Shown here piece by piece: positions 24,916 through 34,482 of a DNA stretch of 64,000 nt (positions are counted from its first letter, which is position 1; each line of letters begins with the position of its first letter). The translations under genes were made by a program, and so were the position numbers. The notes beneath the pieces were generated by a model that was not told the origin of the DNA, made no database searches, and saw only the letters and a program-made list of their open reading frames with translations. The DNA is from Marinisporobacter balticus (GTDB lineage Bacteria; Bacillota; Clostridia; Peptostreptococcales; Thermotaleaceae), in assembly GCF_004345705.1 (NCBI RefSeq), contig NZ_SLWV01000001.1, positions 186,001-250,000 on the forward strand. The letters run 5' to 3'.

Positions 24916-27656
24916 AGTTCAATCTTATCATATTCTTTATTTAATCCTAAATATTCTGCAATAATTTCGCGCGCAACAGGACCTGCATACCCTCCATGCC
25001 CTCCTTGAAATATTAAAGAAACTACAGCAATCTGTGGGTCATCACTTGGCGCATAGGAAACAAACCAAGCAAAATTATCGTAATCATCCTTAAACTGGTC
25101 TAAAACCTTATCCGTAATTTTACCATTACTCAAATCTTTTATTGCTTTTCTCATTGCTAAACTCTCGTATATATATTTTTCACTATATTCTTTTGCTTTT
25201 TTCTCAACATCTGCCCAATTCATATAGGGCGCAATTCTTCCTAAATATTTTTTTAAATATACAATTTCATCTTCATCCTTTAGCTGAATTTTCCCTGATC
25301 TTTCTGCCGTTCCAGTTTTAGCTGCTACTTTAATAGGAAAGTTTTTAAAAATAGTTCTTGCAGTTCCATGGTCTCCCTCCCCTGCTTGTTCCATCCCTTT
25401 CCTTACATGATCTAAATTCTGGTAATTCTTTAAAGGTATTCTAATGCTTTCATGTTTTCCATTATTATCAGATGTTTTTTCATTCCCAACTTTCTTTACG
25501 ACATGTGCTTCATTATTGTATCCTCCATTTACCAATGTCGCCATATATCTAGCCATTTGTAAAGGCGTGTATGTATGTTGCCCTTGTCCAATAGAAAGAT
25601 TGAAGGTATCACCTTTTGTCCATTTTGCTTGATTAAAATAGCTAAATTTAACTACATCTACTAATGGTTCGATTTTTTCTTCTTTTACCCCTAATTTACT
25701 TACTCTGCCTATTAATGCGCCTCTAGAAGGGTTTTCATCTATCCAACCTATGATTTGTTGTATCTGATTTTCTAATGCTGCTTTATCGGATAGAATTTCT
25801 TTTTTAAAATATTCTTTTGCGGTCCTTTCAAGTTCTCTTTTTAATAAACTTTTTGTAGCTTCCATTTTCTTCTTAGGATTTGGTACCCCATAGGCACTCT
25901 CACTTATTTCTATCCCTGTAGATTGTCCTAATCCAAACATTTTAGCATATTCTAGTATTTTATCAACATTCATAGAAATATTTAGTGGCTTATTTTTATA
26001 ATAGTCCCATCCTGTTGATACATCGTAAAAGTAATAGTTACATGATACTTCAAGGGCTTTATATAAGTCAACCCAGCCATGATTACCATGATACTCATTC
26101 CAAATCCAACATCCGAAGCTCTTTGCCCCGAGTTTAATATATCCACCATCATACAACTTTTGCTTAGGATCTAATCCTTGCTCTATTGCAGCAAGACCCG
26201 TTATCATTTTAAAGATAGATCCAGGTTGAACGGCGGTTTTTGTTGCTACATTATAAAGAGGTAACGGAGATAATGGATCCCTTGGATTATTATCTTGAAC
26301 AGATTCCCAATCTTTTGATGAAATCCCTGTAGTAAAGAGATTCGGATTAAAGGATGGATAATTTGCCATGGCTAATACTTCTCCAGTATTTACATCAAGT
26401 GCTACAACTGCACCAGATGTTGCATGTTTAAATGCTGAATACTTATAATCTCCCCATTTGCTCTTAAAAGTACCGCCTACTTGAATTTGCTTTAGTGCCC
26501 TCTCCAAAGCTTCTTCTGCAACTTTTTGAAGATTTGCATCTATGGTAAGATGTATCGTTTCGCCTTTTTGTGGTTTTTCCTCTCGCAATACATTAACAAG
26601 TCTTCCAATGGCATCAACTTCTACATATTTGGCCCCATCTTTTCCCTTTAAATTATTTTCATACGCTCTTTCTAGACCATCTTTTCCGATCAAATCATTT
26701 GGTAGATATCCCAATTCTTTTGTGAATTTTTCTCTTTCATTATCAGATATTTTTCCTAAGTATCCAATAATCTGGGCTGCCTGTTCGTCATTAGGATAAT
26801 AACGGATAGGTTCTACCTCAACATTTACACCTGGTAATTCCATACTTTTTTCTTCTATTGCTACAACTGTTTTATCTGATACGTTTAATGCTATTTTTAC
26901 AGGAAGATATTTTCTATATCCTTGTTCTTTTAATTCATTTCTTATGGCTAATATTTTTCTAGCATCTTCATTTGAATAATCACTAGATATTTTAAAGTCT
27001 TCTCTTAAAGCATTAAATGCTTCTTTTGCTGATAATTTTTCATCTAAATCATATCCTTTTAGAAAATTTTCTTTTTTCATCTCAGGTATAAATTTCATAG
27101 TTTTTACGGAAATAGGCGGGTATATACCTTTACTTTGCATTTTTTTTTGTGCTTCAAAAGCATCTTTTGTATCTATTTCTAAATTTTTTTTCAATCTATT
27201 AAATACATCCTCTGCATTTTGAATATCTACATTCTCTTCTTTAAGCAGATGTTCATTTGTATAAATCCATTCTTCTATTTCTTTGTCAAAAGTATAATAA
27301 AATTGGTTATTTTCAACTTTTATAGGAAAATTATCATTATATTCTTCTCCATTATTTTCGAGAATATTTAATAATTTTACCGATACTTCATTGATCTTTT
27401 CATCTATTAATTCATTCTTCATAATTTGCACAGTAAAACTGGGCTTATTCACTGCAAGGGGTCTTCCATATCGATCTCTTATTTCTCCTCTTGGCGCAGA
27501 AATAGGGATCTTCCTCATTATAGTTTCTTCTGCCTTTTTTTTGTATTTTTCACCTTCCACAATCGTTAAACTAAATAATCTTAGTACAAGAATAGAAATA
27601 AACATTGCAAAAAATACAATCATTTGATTATGCCTATCTTTTAATTTTTCGAACAT
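24894..27656 (-). CDS. Penicillin-binding protein 2 (class B transpeptidase, elongasome)
   Basis: PBP2 cross-links peptidoglycan made by RodA during cell elongation. One N-terminal membrane segment (about 13-32), a pedestal domain, and the transpeptidase domain with Ser480 (SIFK), SCN (538-540) and KTG (780-782) are visible. At 920 residues it is far longer than Escherichia coli PBP2; inserts lie at about 85-255, 595-670 and 787-860, the last between KTG and the closing beta-strand. Large clostridial PBP2 proteins are common, so this is not a fusion. AAGGTGATG precedes the ATG. It follows mreD. Confidence 0.95.
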   Translation of the reverse strand: MFEKLKDRHNQMIVFFAMFISILVLRLFSLTIVEGEKYKKKAEETIMRKIPISAPRGEIRDRYGRPLAVNKPSFTVQIMKNELIDEKINEVSVKLLNILENNGEEYNDNFPIKVENNQFYYTFDKEIEEWIYTNEHLLKEENVDIQNAEDVFNRLKKNLEIDTKDAFEAQKKMQSKGIYPPISVKTMKFIPEMKKENFLKGYDLDEKLSAKEAFNALREDFKISSDYSNEDARKILAIRNELKEQGYRKYLPVKIALNVSDKTVVAIEEKSMELPGVNVEVEPIRYYPNDEQAAQIIGYLGKISDNEREKFTKELGYLPNDLIGKDGLERAYENNLKGKDGAKYVEVDAIGRLVNVLREEKPQKGETIHLTIDANLQKVAEEALERALKQIQVGGTFKSKWGDYKYSAFKHATSGAVVALDVNTGEVLAMANYPSFNPNLFTTGISSKDWESVQDNNPRDPLSPLPLYNVATKTAVQPGSIFKMITGLAAIEQGLDPKQKLYDGGYIKLGAKSFGCWIWNEYHGNHGWVDLYKALEVSCNYYFYDVSTGWDYYKNKPLNISMNVDKILEYAKMFGLGQSTGIEISESAYGVPNPKKKMEATKSLLKRELERTAKEYFKKEILSDKAALENQIQQIIGWIDENPSRGALIGRVSKLGVKEEKIEPLVDVVKFSYFNQAKWTKGDTFNLSIGQGQHTYTPLQMARYMATLVNGGYNNEAHVVKKVGNEKTSDNNGKHESIRIPLKNYQNLDHVRKGMEQAGEGDHGTARTIFKNFPIKVAAKTGTAERSGKIQLKDEDEIVYLKKYLGRIAPYMNWADVEKKAKEYSEKYIYESLAMRKAIKDLSNGKITDKVLDQFKDDYDNFAWFVSYAPSDDPQIAVVSLIFQGGHGGYAGPVAREIIAEYLGLNKEYDKIELKNTLTN

Positions 27657-27663
27657 TTTTTCA

Positions 27664-28164
27664 TCACCTTATTTTTACTTTCATATAGGAGTGTTTACTT
27701 ATATTAAATATAGCTCTATAAACAAATATGGACACTATCGCATTATATATCACTTCTAAAAAAATAATTTTCCTAAATAAAAGAAATATATTTATCGTAT
27801 TATGTGTCATATACATTATCACGTAATACATTAGATGATATATAATCGTAGCTATAATTGTAAAAAAGACAGGTGTCAAGTAATTATCCTTATAGATATT
27901 TTTTTCAAAAATCCCGATATTGTAGCCTATGATCATATAAATCAATGTATTTGCGCCTAACATATTTCCTAACAAAATATCTTGTACCATTCCTGTAAAA
28001 AAACCGATAGCAGCGCCTCTTTTTTTTCCCGATAAAATTGCAAATACTATAACGATAATTAAAGAGGTATTCGGCAGTATTTCTAATATCCGGAAATGTT
28101 GTAAAAGCGTAGATTGCATTAAAAAATTTAAAATAATAATGCTTGAAATGATAAGTGCTCTCAT
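27664..28164 (-). CDS. mreD: Rod shape-determining membrane protein MreD
   Basis: A multi-span membrane protein of the elongasome; about five segments occupy the 166 residues. The start is the ATG at 28164 with AAGGAG upstream; the open frame to 28191 overlaps mreC and lacks a site. The sequence is divergent, as usual for MreD, and its place between mreC and PBP2 settles the call. Confidence 0.93.
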   Translation of the reverse strand: MRALIISSIIILNFLMQSTLLQHFRILEILPNTSLIIVIVFAILSGKKRGAAIGFFTGMVQDILLGNMLGANTLIYMIIGYNIGIFEKNIYKDNYLTPVFFTIIATIIYHLMYYVIMYMTHNTINIFLLFRKIIFLEVIYNAIVSIFVYRAIFNISKHSYMKVKIR

Positions 28165-28177
28165 ACCTAGAACTCCT

Positions 28178-29011
28178 TTAGTCCAACCCATCAGGTATTA
28201 TTATAAATACTTTATCTATTTTTTTGAAATTTACTACCGGCTCTACAATAATTGTTTTCAAAAGCTCATCTTCTTTTTTTACTACTTCTTTTATTTCACC
28301 AATCAATATTCCTTTTTCGTACATACTAAGACCCGAGGTTATCAGTTTATCCCCTACTACTACATCCGCTTCAGGTTCAATCAAATATCCCATCAGTTCT
28401 CCTTTCAGACTTCCTCTAACAACACCAAGATATTGATTATTGCGAAGAACCTGAAAACTTACAGAGCTTTGTTTATCTATAATGCTTATTACTTTCGACC
28501 AACTATCTCCAACTTCATAAACTCTTCCAATTAAACCTTCTCCATTCATTATCGTACTATTTTTACGAACCCCCTGGTTTTTCCCTGCATCAATTATAAA
28601 TACCTTAAACCAATTTCCAACATCTTTTCCAGTAACACTTGCTGTTACATAATTTTTTTTATGATTTTGGCTAACATATTTTAATGCATCTTGTAGATTT
28701 TTTAATTCATCTAATTCATCTCTTGTAAGGGATAGGGCAATCACTTTTTGATTTAATGCTGCTATCTCTTTTTTTAATGTTTTATTCTCTTTTGAAATTG
28801 TTCTAAATGTAAATAATGAGCTTATGCCATCATCAACAACTTGCCCACCTTTATACAATATCTTTTGTACCGGTGTGATAATTTTCCCAAGTAAATTTTC
28901 AGGTACAGATACTTTCGCTCGTCCGCCTATAGTAATACCCATTGCAATAATGATAATGATAGTAACAAACGTCACTATCATTATCGGTCCCCTTTTAACC
29001 AATTTTTTCAT
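28178..29011 (-). CDS. mreC: Rod shape-determining protein MreC
   Basis: An extracytoplasmic scaffold that activates PBP2. One N-terminal membrane segment (about 10-28), a coiled coil (about 70-105), then the beta-barrel domain (VTASVTGKDVGNWFKVFIID, GVRKNSTIMNGEGLIGRV) are clear. 277 residues is normal. It lies 15 bases after mreB. Confidence 0.96.
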   Translation of the reverse strand: MKKLVKRGPIMIVTFVTIIIIIAMGITIGGRAKVSVPENLLGKIITPVQKILYKGGQVVDDGISSLFTFRTISKENKTLKKEIAALNQKVIALSLTRDELDELKNLQDALKYVSQNHKKNYVTASVTGKDVGNWFKVFIIDAGKNQGVRKNSTIMNGEGLIGRVYEVGDSWSKVISIIDKQSSVSFQVLRNNQYLGVVRGSLKGELMGYLIEPEADVVVGDKLITSGLSMYEKGILIGEIKEVVKKEDELLKTIIVEPVVNFKKIDKVFIIIPDGLD

Positions 29012-29026
29012 AGATTATTCACCACT

Positions 29027-30061
29027 TTATCTAAATCTTTTTGAAGAAATCAATACTCTTTTTAGTGTTTCAATTTCTTCAATAGTTTTACCTGTACCAA
29101 GTGCCACACAATCTAATGCTTCTTCCGCAATATGAACAGGCATTCCTGTTTCTTTTTGAATCAACTTATTAAATCCATCTAACAGCGCTCCCCCACCCGT
29201 CAACATAATTCCTTGTTCCATAATATCTGCTGAAAGTTCTGGAGGCGTTTTTTCTAATGTATACTTAATTGCTTCAATAAGTACATTGATTGGCTCATGC
29301 AACGCTTCTAATATTTCTGTAGATGAAATAGTCAATGTTTTTGGTAAACCTGATACCAAGTCTCTTCCTCTAATAGCCATTTTTTCTTCTTTCACTTTAG
29401 GAAATGCTGAACCTATTGTTACTTTTATTTCTTCAGCTGTTCTTTCCCCAATCATAAGGCTATATTCTTTTTTAATATATTGGACAATAGACTCATCTAA
29501 TTCATCTCCACCAACCCTAACTGACCTACTTGTTACAATTCCGCCTAAAGAAATTACTGCGATCTCTGTTGTACCACCACCAACATCTACAACCATACTA
29601 CCTGTAGGTTGTTCAACAGGTAATCCTGCTCCAATTGCCGCGGCCATGGGTTCTTCAATAAGATATGCTTCCTTTGCCCCTGCTTGAACAGCTGCTTCTT
29701 CAACGGATCTTCTCTCAACTTCTGTTACGCCAGATGGTACCCCTACCACAACGCGAGGTGCAGAAAATAGTGTTTTTTTAGGATAAGCTCTTTTAATAAA
29801 ATATTTCAACATACTTTGTGTAATATCAAAATCAGCGATTACACCATCTTTTAATGGTCTAATCGCAACAATATTCCCTGGTGTTCTACCAATCATTTGT
29901 TTTGCTTCTTGACCTACAGCAAGTACTTCTTTTGTGTCTAGCTGTATAGCAACTACAGAAGGCTCCCTTACTACAATTCCTTTTCCTCTAACATATACGA
30001 GTGTATTTGCTGTTCCTAAATCTATTCCCATGTCCTTTGAAAACATATTAAATAATCCCAT
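29027..30061 (-). CDS. mreB: Rod shape-determining actin homologue MreB
   Basis: MreB forms membrane-bound filaments that orient cell-wall synthesis. The actin fold shows phosphate-1 (DLGTANTLVYV), phosphate-2 (DVGGGTTEIAVI) and the adenosine motif (LTGGGALLDGF). The N-terminal MGLFNMFSKD is short and amphipathic. 344 residues is normal. GAAGGAGC precedes the ATG. It follows radC by 26 bases. Confidence 0.97.
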   Translation of the reverse strand: MGLFNMFSKDMGIDLGTANTLVYVRGKGIVVREPSVVAIQLDTKEVLAVGQEAKQMIGRTPGNIVAIRPLKDGVIADFDITQSMLKYFIKRAYPKKTLFSAPRVVVGVPSGVTEVERRSVEEAAVQAGAKEAYLIEEPMAAAIGAGLPVEQPTGSMVVDVGGGTTEIAVISLGGIVTSRSVRVGGDELDESIVQYIKKEYSLMIGERTAEEIKVTIGSAFPKVKEEKMAIRGRDLVSGLPKTLTISSTEILEALHEPINVLIEAIKYTLEKTPPELSADIMEQGIMLTGGGALLDGFNKLIQKETGMPVHIAEEALDCVALGTGKTIEEIETLKRVLISSKRFR

Positions 30062-30087
30062 AAATATTGCTCCTTCCTATACTTGCT

Positions 30088-30783
30088 TTATATAATAGAA
30101 ATTTCTTTTAAACTTAAATAATTCCCATCGCCAATAATGATATGATCTAAAATTTCAATACCAATGATTTTACCTGCTTCAATTAATCTTTTTGTTATTT
30201 TTATATCTTCGTTACTCGGATCTGGATTTCCACTTGGATGATTATGAATCAGTATGATAGAGGATGCACTTTTTCTTATGGCACTTACAAACACTTCCCT
30301 TGGGTGTACGAGAGAACTATTCAAACTCCCAATGGAAATATTCTCAGTAATAATGATTTCATTCTTTGTATTTAGAAGTATACTTTTAAAATACTCCTTT
30401 TTATAATACCGCATTTCTTCCATAAAAACATTTGCCACGTCTCTTGACGACCTAATATTTAATTTAGCCTTAGAATTACTCATTGCAAGTCTTTTTCCTA
30501 GTTCAATTGCAGCTACAATTTGACATGCCTTTACTTTAGCAATCCCCTTTATTTCACTCAATTCTTCTATGGTACAGTCCGCTAAATATCTTAACCCACT
30601 ATGACTTATAGATAGAATTTTTTGTGCCAATTCAATAGCAGAAGTCTCTTTTGTTCCTGTTCGAATTAATATAGCTAAAAGTTCCGCATTAGATAAGACG
30701 CTTACACCAAATTTTATTAGTTTCTCCCTAGGCCTTTCACTTTCAGCCATCTCTTTAATAGATATATAATCATCCTTAGCCAC
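30088..30783 (-). CDS. radC: RadC family JAMM-domain protein
   Basis: A conserved protein once tied to DNA repair; its function is unsettled. The N-terminus has helix-hairpin-helix sequence (LSEIKGIAKVKACQIVAAIELG) and the C-terminus the JAMM metal site HNHPSGNPDPSNED. The start is GTG with AAGGTG upstream. The neighbours maf and mreB are the usual ones. Confidence 0.95.
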   Translation of the reverse strand: MAKDDYISIKEMAESERPREKLIKFGVSVLSNAELLAILIRTGTKETSAIELAQKILSISHSGLRYLADCTIEELSEIKGIAKVKACQIVAAIELGKRLAMSNSKAKLNIRSSRDVANVFMEEMRYYKKEYFKSILLNTKNEIIITENISIGSLNSSLVHPREVFVSAIRKSASSIILIHNHPSGNPDPSNEDIKITKRLIEAGKIIGIEILDHIIIGDGNYLSLKEISII

Positions 30784-30959
30784 TTTCTATCGCACCTTCT
30801 CTTAAGGATTTATTTCATCATAAATTACCTAATCTTGTTATTATTGTAACCATTTTCTTACGCTCTTACTCCTCTACATATCTTTCATATGCCAAGAATT
30901 AAGCCTCTTGAAAACAATTAAACTTTATTCACAATATTAAATATTTATTTCCCTTGTCC

Positions 30960-31538
30960 TTAAATGAGTTCAATTTGAAAGTGGTCCTGTAATATACTTT
31001 GAAGCTTTGATATGGGTAATCCAACTACATTAAAGTAATTTCCTTCTATCCATTCAATCATTGCCGACCCTTTTCCTTGAATACCATAAGCGCCTGCCTT
31101 ACCCCATACTTCTCCTGTATAAATATACCTTTTCATAGCCCTATTTGTCAATTGTTTTACTTTTACTTTTGTTTTATCGAAACTCACAAACTTATTGAAC
31201 GTATGCGCTTGTACCACTGCAAGTCCGCTAATTACAAAATGTACATCATTTTCAAGAAGTTTTAGCATTCTTAATGCATCTTTATCATTTTTGGGTTTGC
31301 CTAAAACTTCATTTTTTACTACAATTGTATCAGCAGCTATAATAATATCGCCTTGATCACAATTTTCTACTACTGCCATGGCCTTTTCAAATGCCAAAGC
31401 CATAGCAATTTGTTCTGGCGTTTCTCCTACATGTATTTTTTCTTCAATATCTGCTACCTTTATTTCAAATGGAGTTTCAAATATTTCAAAAATCTCCTTT
31501 CGTCTTGGTGAACCTGATGCTAATATGATTTTATTCAA
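30960..31538 (-). CDS. maf: Maf-family nucleoside triphosphate pyrophosphatase
   Basis: Hydrolyses dTTP/UTP or modified nucleotides and affects septation. The signature ASGSPRRKEIFEI opens the protein, and IAADTIVV and KGSAMIEWIEGNYFNVVGLP are conserved. I prefer the TTG at 31538, which gives the usual N-terminus and has AGGTGCG upstream; a GTG three codons earlier is also open. It abuts the DUF4321 gene. A 176-bp gap without features follows before radC. Confidence 0.95.
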   Translation of the reverse strand: MNKIILASGSPRRKEIFEIFETPFEIKVADIEEKIHVGETPEQIAMALAFEKAMAVVENCDQGDIIIAADTIVVKNEVLGKPKNDKDALRMLKLLENDVHFVISGLAVVQAHTFNKFVSFDKTKVKVKQLTNRAMKRYIYTGEVWGKAGAYGIQGKGSAMIEWIEGNYFNVVGLPISKLQSILQDHFQIELI

Positions 31539-31547
31539 GACACGCAC

Positions 31548-31796
31548 CTACAATCTGCTAAAAACAAATATTGCCAGTATAATGCCTACTATGCTAGCTA
31601 AATTAAAATTAACCATCATGCCTAGTGTAAATTTCATCACTTCAAGGTTAATTGTAAATGGCTGGAATCCAATAGGTTTACTATATCCAAGGATGCTAAT
31701 ATGCTCTTTGAACAATTCTCCTAGCAAGCCTCCAATCACAACCCCTACAGCTAATAGCAATAATAAAATCCAAGTATTTCTATTTCTACCACGCAT
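31548..31796 (-). CDS. DUF4321 small membrane protein
   Basis: An 82-residue protein with two hydrophobic segments (TWILLLLLAVGVVIGGLLGE and a C-terminal one). It matches the clostridial DUF4321 family, usually next to maf; the function is unknown. The ATG at 31796 follows TAGGAGGTA; the longer frame to 31856 overlaps the upstream gene without a site. Confidence 0.85.
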   Translation of the reverse strand: MRGRNRNTWILLLLLAVGVVIGGLLGELFKEHISILGYSKPIGFQPFTINLEVMKFTLGMMVNFNLASIVGIILAIFVFSRL

Positions 31797-31806
31797 AAAA
31801 TACCTC

Positions 31807-32352
31807 CTAAATGTGTCTAGGTCTATCTTTATATCCATTCCCTTTTTTAGGTACAATTTTCTTTAGATGGTTTGCTGTATATATAGATGTTAATCCAACA
31901 AAATACCCAGTAAAAAGGCTTATAATCATCATAAATGGTAAATAAGTGAAAATAAGAAAATTATAAACCATAAGGCTTGCAACAGTAAGTTGTGCAATAT
32001 TATGCGCTAATGCGCCAAAAACACTTACCCCTATTAAGCTAAATTGCTTTGAAAAATATCTGTCCACAAGCCACATGATAAAAGTACTAAATAAAGCGCC
32101 TGATAAACTATAAAATAGTCCCGTCACAGCCCCGGTACCAAGTGTTGCCACAAAGCACCTCAGTGTACCTACTACCAATGCATATTTAAATCCAAATACA
32201 ACTAAAGTTACGAGATTTACAATATTTGCAAGTCCAAGTTTTGCTCCCGGAACCCCATAAATAGGTAATGGTATATAAGTTTCTACTATCTGAAGGGCAA
32301 TACCTACTGCAACAAGCAGTGATAAATAGATCATTCTTCTTACATTCATCAT
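31807..32352 (-). CDS. Gx transporter / heptaprenyl-diphosphate-synthase component I-like membrane protein
   Basis: A 181-residue membrane protein with about five segments, of the family named after heptaprenyl diphosphate synthase component I but resembling ECF-type substrate-binding subunits. The motif YGVPGAKLGLANIVNLV is characteristic. It is paired with a NusG-II protein and lies behind rnf. From memory, the same pair of families occurs in Gram-positive flavin-based electron-transfer loci (eetA/eetB). The role here is inferred only. Confidence 0.82.
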   Translation of the reverse strand: MMNVRRMIYLSLLVAVGIALQIVETYIPLPIYGVPGAKLGLANIVNLVTLVVFGFKYALVVGTLRCFVATLGTGAVTGLFYSLSGALFSTFIMWLVDRYFSKQFSLIGVSVFGALAHNIAQLTVASLMVYNFLIFTYLPFMMIISLFTGYFVGLTSIYTANHLKKIVPKKGNGYKDRPRHI

Positions 32353-32362
32353 TTAATCCTCT

Positions 32363-32746
32363 CTAATAGCTAATACTATCTACGTCAGATTTTTTTGATA
32401 TTAGCTTTATAGATACTCTATTGGGCAAACAAATACTTGTTTGATTAGCTTTTGTAATCTTCCCCATTTTTACACATAGTTGATCTTTACAATCTGATTC
32501 TAAAAACTTAGCCCCATCCCCTCCAACTTCAATGATACTGTGCCCATAAATTGTATCGATTTTAACGGTACTCGGAGGATTGGATGGATCTAGAGAAATT
32601 TTTTTATATTCTTTTCCATCTACTTCAATTATTAAATACAAATGTTCATCATTATGCGTTATAGACTTAACAAAAAACATGCCCATTATGGCAAAAAAAA
32701 TAATCGAAATTATTAACCATCTGTCCCATTTTGTCACTATAATCAT
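32363..32746 (-). CDS. NusG domain II-containing membrane-anchored protein
   Basis: A 127-residue protein with one N-terminal membrane segment (about 10-26) and an exposed NusG domain-II-like fold (ESDCKDQLCVKMGKI, then SICLPNRVSIKLIS). It has three cysteines, two in CKDQLC. It is not the transcription factor NusG. It stands upstream of the Gx-transporter gene and downstream of rnfB, behind the rnf terminator. The start is uncertain because the ribosome site is weak. Confidence 0.82.
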   Translation of the reverse strand: MIIVTKWDRWLIISIIFFAIMGMFFVKSITHNDEHLYLIIEVDGKEYKKISLDPSNPPSTVKIDTIYGHSIIEVGGDGAKFLESDCKDQLCVKMGKITKANQTSICLPNRVSIKLISKKSDVDSISY

Positions 32747-32850
32747 CTCTCAACTCTTATTTTTCATCACAATTTCCTATCAAATCAGATAATTTAAGTT
32801 TAACATTTTGACTTATTCATTACAAGCAATAAATTCATATTCATTATGGA

Positions 32851-32889
32851 AAATAAAAGAACATGCATAAACTGCATGTTCTTTTATTT
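32851..32889 (-). terminator. Terminator after rnfB
   Basis: A 17-bp stem (AAATAAAAGAACATGCA and complement, 5-base loop) runs into T residues on the minus strand, immediately after the rnfB stop. It ends the rnf operon. Confidence 0.85.
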
Positions 32890-33871
32890 ATTTCATAACA
32901 ATTGTTTTCTTAGGACATTTTTCTACGCAAGCACCGCACCCGATACATTTATCTTCTAACACCTTGTGTACTTGTTTTAATTCCCCTTCAATCGCATCAA
33001 CTGGACATTTTTTCGCACAGATTGTACAGCCAATACAATTTTCAGCAACAATCTCTGCTTTTTTTCTTTTTTCAAAGTTTGCATAAATTGCTCCTGTTGG
33101 ACATTTTTCTGCACAAATCATACAGTTTTTACATTTGTCATAATCAATTTTTGCAAGATTATTCTCAAAAGTTATGGCTTCAAACGGACAGGCTTTCACA
33201 CAAAGTTGACATCCTATACATCCTACAGCGCAATTATCTTTCACAACTTTTCCACGCTCTTTATTGTTACAATCAACGACTACATTTTGCGCATAGGGTA
33301 CAATGTCGATCACATTTTTCGGACATGCTTCAATACATTTCCCACAAGATGTACATTTTTCTGGATCTACTTTTGCAATACCATCTTCTGTTATATAGAT
33401 TGCATCAAATGGACAAACATTCACACAGGTACCAAGACCTAAACATCCATATGCACAACTTTTACTTCCTCCTGAAACCATTGCAGCTGCTTTACAGTCT
33501 TGTATGCCATAGTATTCAAATTTTTCCTTGCAATTTGAATGTCCACCACTACATATAACTCTAGCAACCTTTTTCACATCATCCCCTGCTGCTACACCCA
33601 TGATCTCAGCAATCTTACTTGCACATTCTGCGCCTCCAACAGGACAAGCATTTACTGGTGCTTTTCCTTCTACAATTGCATTTGCAAGACCTCCGCATCC
33701 TGGGTATCCACATCCTCCACAGTTTGCACCTGGTAGTGCTTCACCAATTGCAGTTACTCTTGGATCTACTTCTACAGCAAACTTCTGTGAAGCATAAGCA
33801 AGTCCTGCTCCAAATAATAGTCCCATTCCACCTAGACTTACAACAGGACCCATAATTGTTGATATATCCAT
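32888..33871 (-). CDS. rnfB: Rnf complex iron-sulfur subunit RnfB
   Basis: RnfB takes electrons from reduced ferredoxin and passes them into the membrane complex. One N-terminal membrane segment is followed by the Fe-S domain GANCGGCGYPGCGG and six further CxxCxxCxxxCP-type motifs. Escherichia coli RnfB has fewer clusters; the 327-residue, cluster-rich form is that of acetogens and other clostridia. AAAGGAGGG precedes the ATG. It is last in the operon rnfC-D-G-E-A-B. Confidence 0.97.
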   Translation of the reverse strand: MDISTIMGPVVSLGGMGLLFGAGLAYASQKFAVEVDPRVTAIGEALPGANCGGCGYPGCGGLANAIVEGKAPVNACPVGGAECASKIAEIMGVAAGDDVKKVARVICSGGHSNCKEKFEYYGIQDCKAAAMVSGGSKSCAYGCLGLGTCVNVCPFDAIYITEDGIAKVDPEKCTSCGKCIEACPKNVIDIVPYAQNVVVDCNNKERGKVVKDNCAVGCIGCQLCVKACPFEAITFENNLAKIDYDKCKNCMICAEKCPTGAIYANFEKRKKAEIVAENCIGCTICAKKCPVDAIEGELKQVHKVLEDKCIGCGACVEKCPKKTIVMK

Positions 33872-33886
33872 GTTTTTTCCCTCCTT

Positions 33887-34468
33887 TTACACAAGTCCGG
33901 CAAATCCTAAAAATGCAATAGCCATTAAACTAGCTGTTATAAGCGCTACTGGAAATCCTTTAAATATACTTGGTACATCTGCTATTTCTAAACGTTCTCT
34001 AATTCCTGCAAAAAGAATAATCGCTAAAGAAAATCCTACCGCTGCTGCTATAGCATTTACGATTGTTTCAATTAAATTATACTCAAATTGAATATTTAAA
34101 AGTGTTACCCCTAAAACTGCACAGTTTGTTGTAATAAGTGGTAAATATACCCCTAACGCTTGATATAGTGTTGGGCTCATTTTTTGAATAACCATTTCTA
34201 CAAACTGGACCAATGCTGCAATTACCAATATAAAAGCAATTGTTTGCATATAACCCAATTCAAAAACATCTAAAATATAGTGTTGCACCATCCATGTAAT
34301 AATTGATGCTAATGTCATAACAAATGTTACAGCCATGCCCATACCCGTAGCGGTTTCAACTTGCTTAGATACGCCTAAGAAAGGACAAATCCCTAGGAAC
34401 CTTGACAACACGAAGTTATTTACTAATATACCACTAACGAGTATTACAAATAATCCTTTCATATCCAT
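33887..34468 (-). CDS. rnfA: Rnf complex membrane subunit RnfA
   Basis: A six-span membrane subunit which, with RnfE, forms the core around a membrane-embedded iron site. The sequence VNNFVLSRFLGICPFLGVSK and TNCAVLGVTLL carry the paired conserved cysteines. 193 residues is normal. A GGGGGAAAAG site precedes the ATG. Confidence 0.96.
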   Translation of the reverse strand: MDMKGLFVILVSGILVNNFVLSRFLGICPFLGVSKQVETATGMGMAVTFVMTLASIITWMVQHYILDVFELGYMQTIAFILVIAALVQFVEMVIQKMSPTLYQALGVYLPLITTNCAVLGVTLLNIQFEYNLIETIVNAIAAAVGFSLAIILFAGIRERLEIADVPSIFKGFPVALITASLMAIAFLGFAGLV

Positions 34469-34482
34469 TATCTTTTCCCCCT

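Noticed and set aside
33022..33558. 178-codon plus-strand frame opposite rnfB
   Set aside because: A shadow of the cysteine-rich rnfB coding strand, rich in His/Leu/Gln as expected for its complement; no ribosome site.
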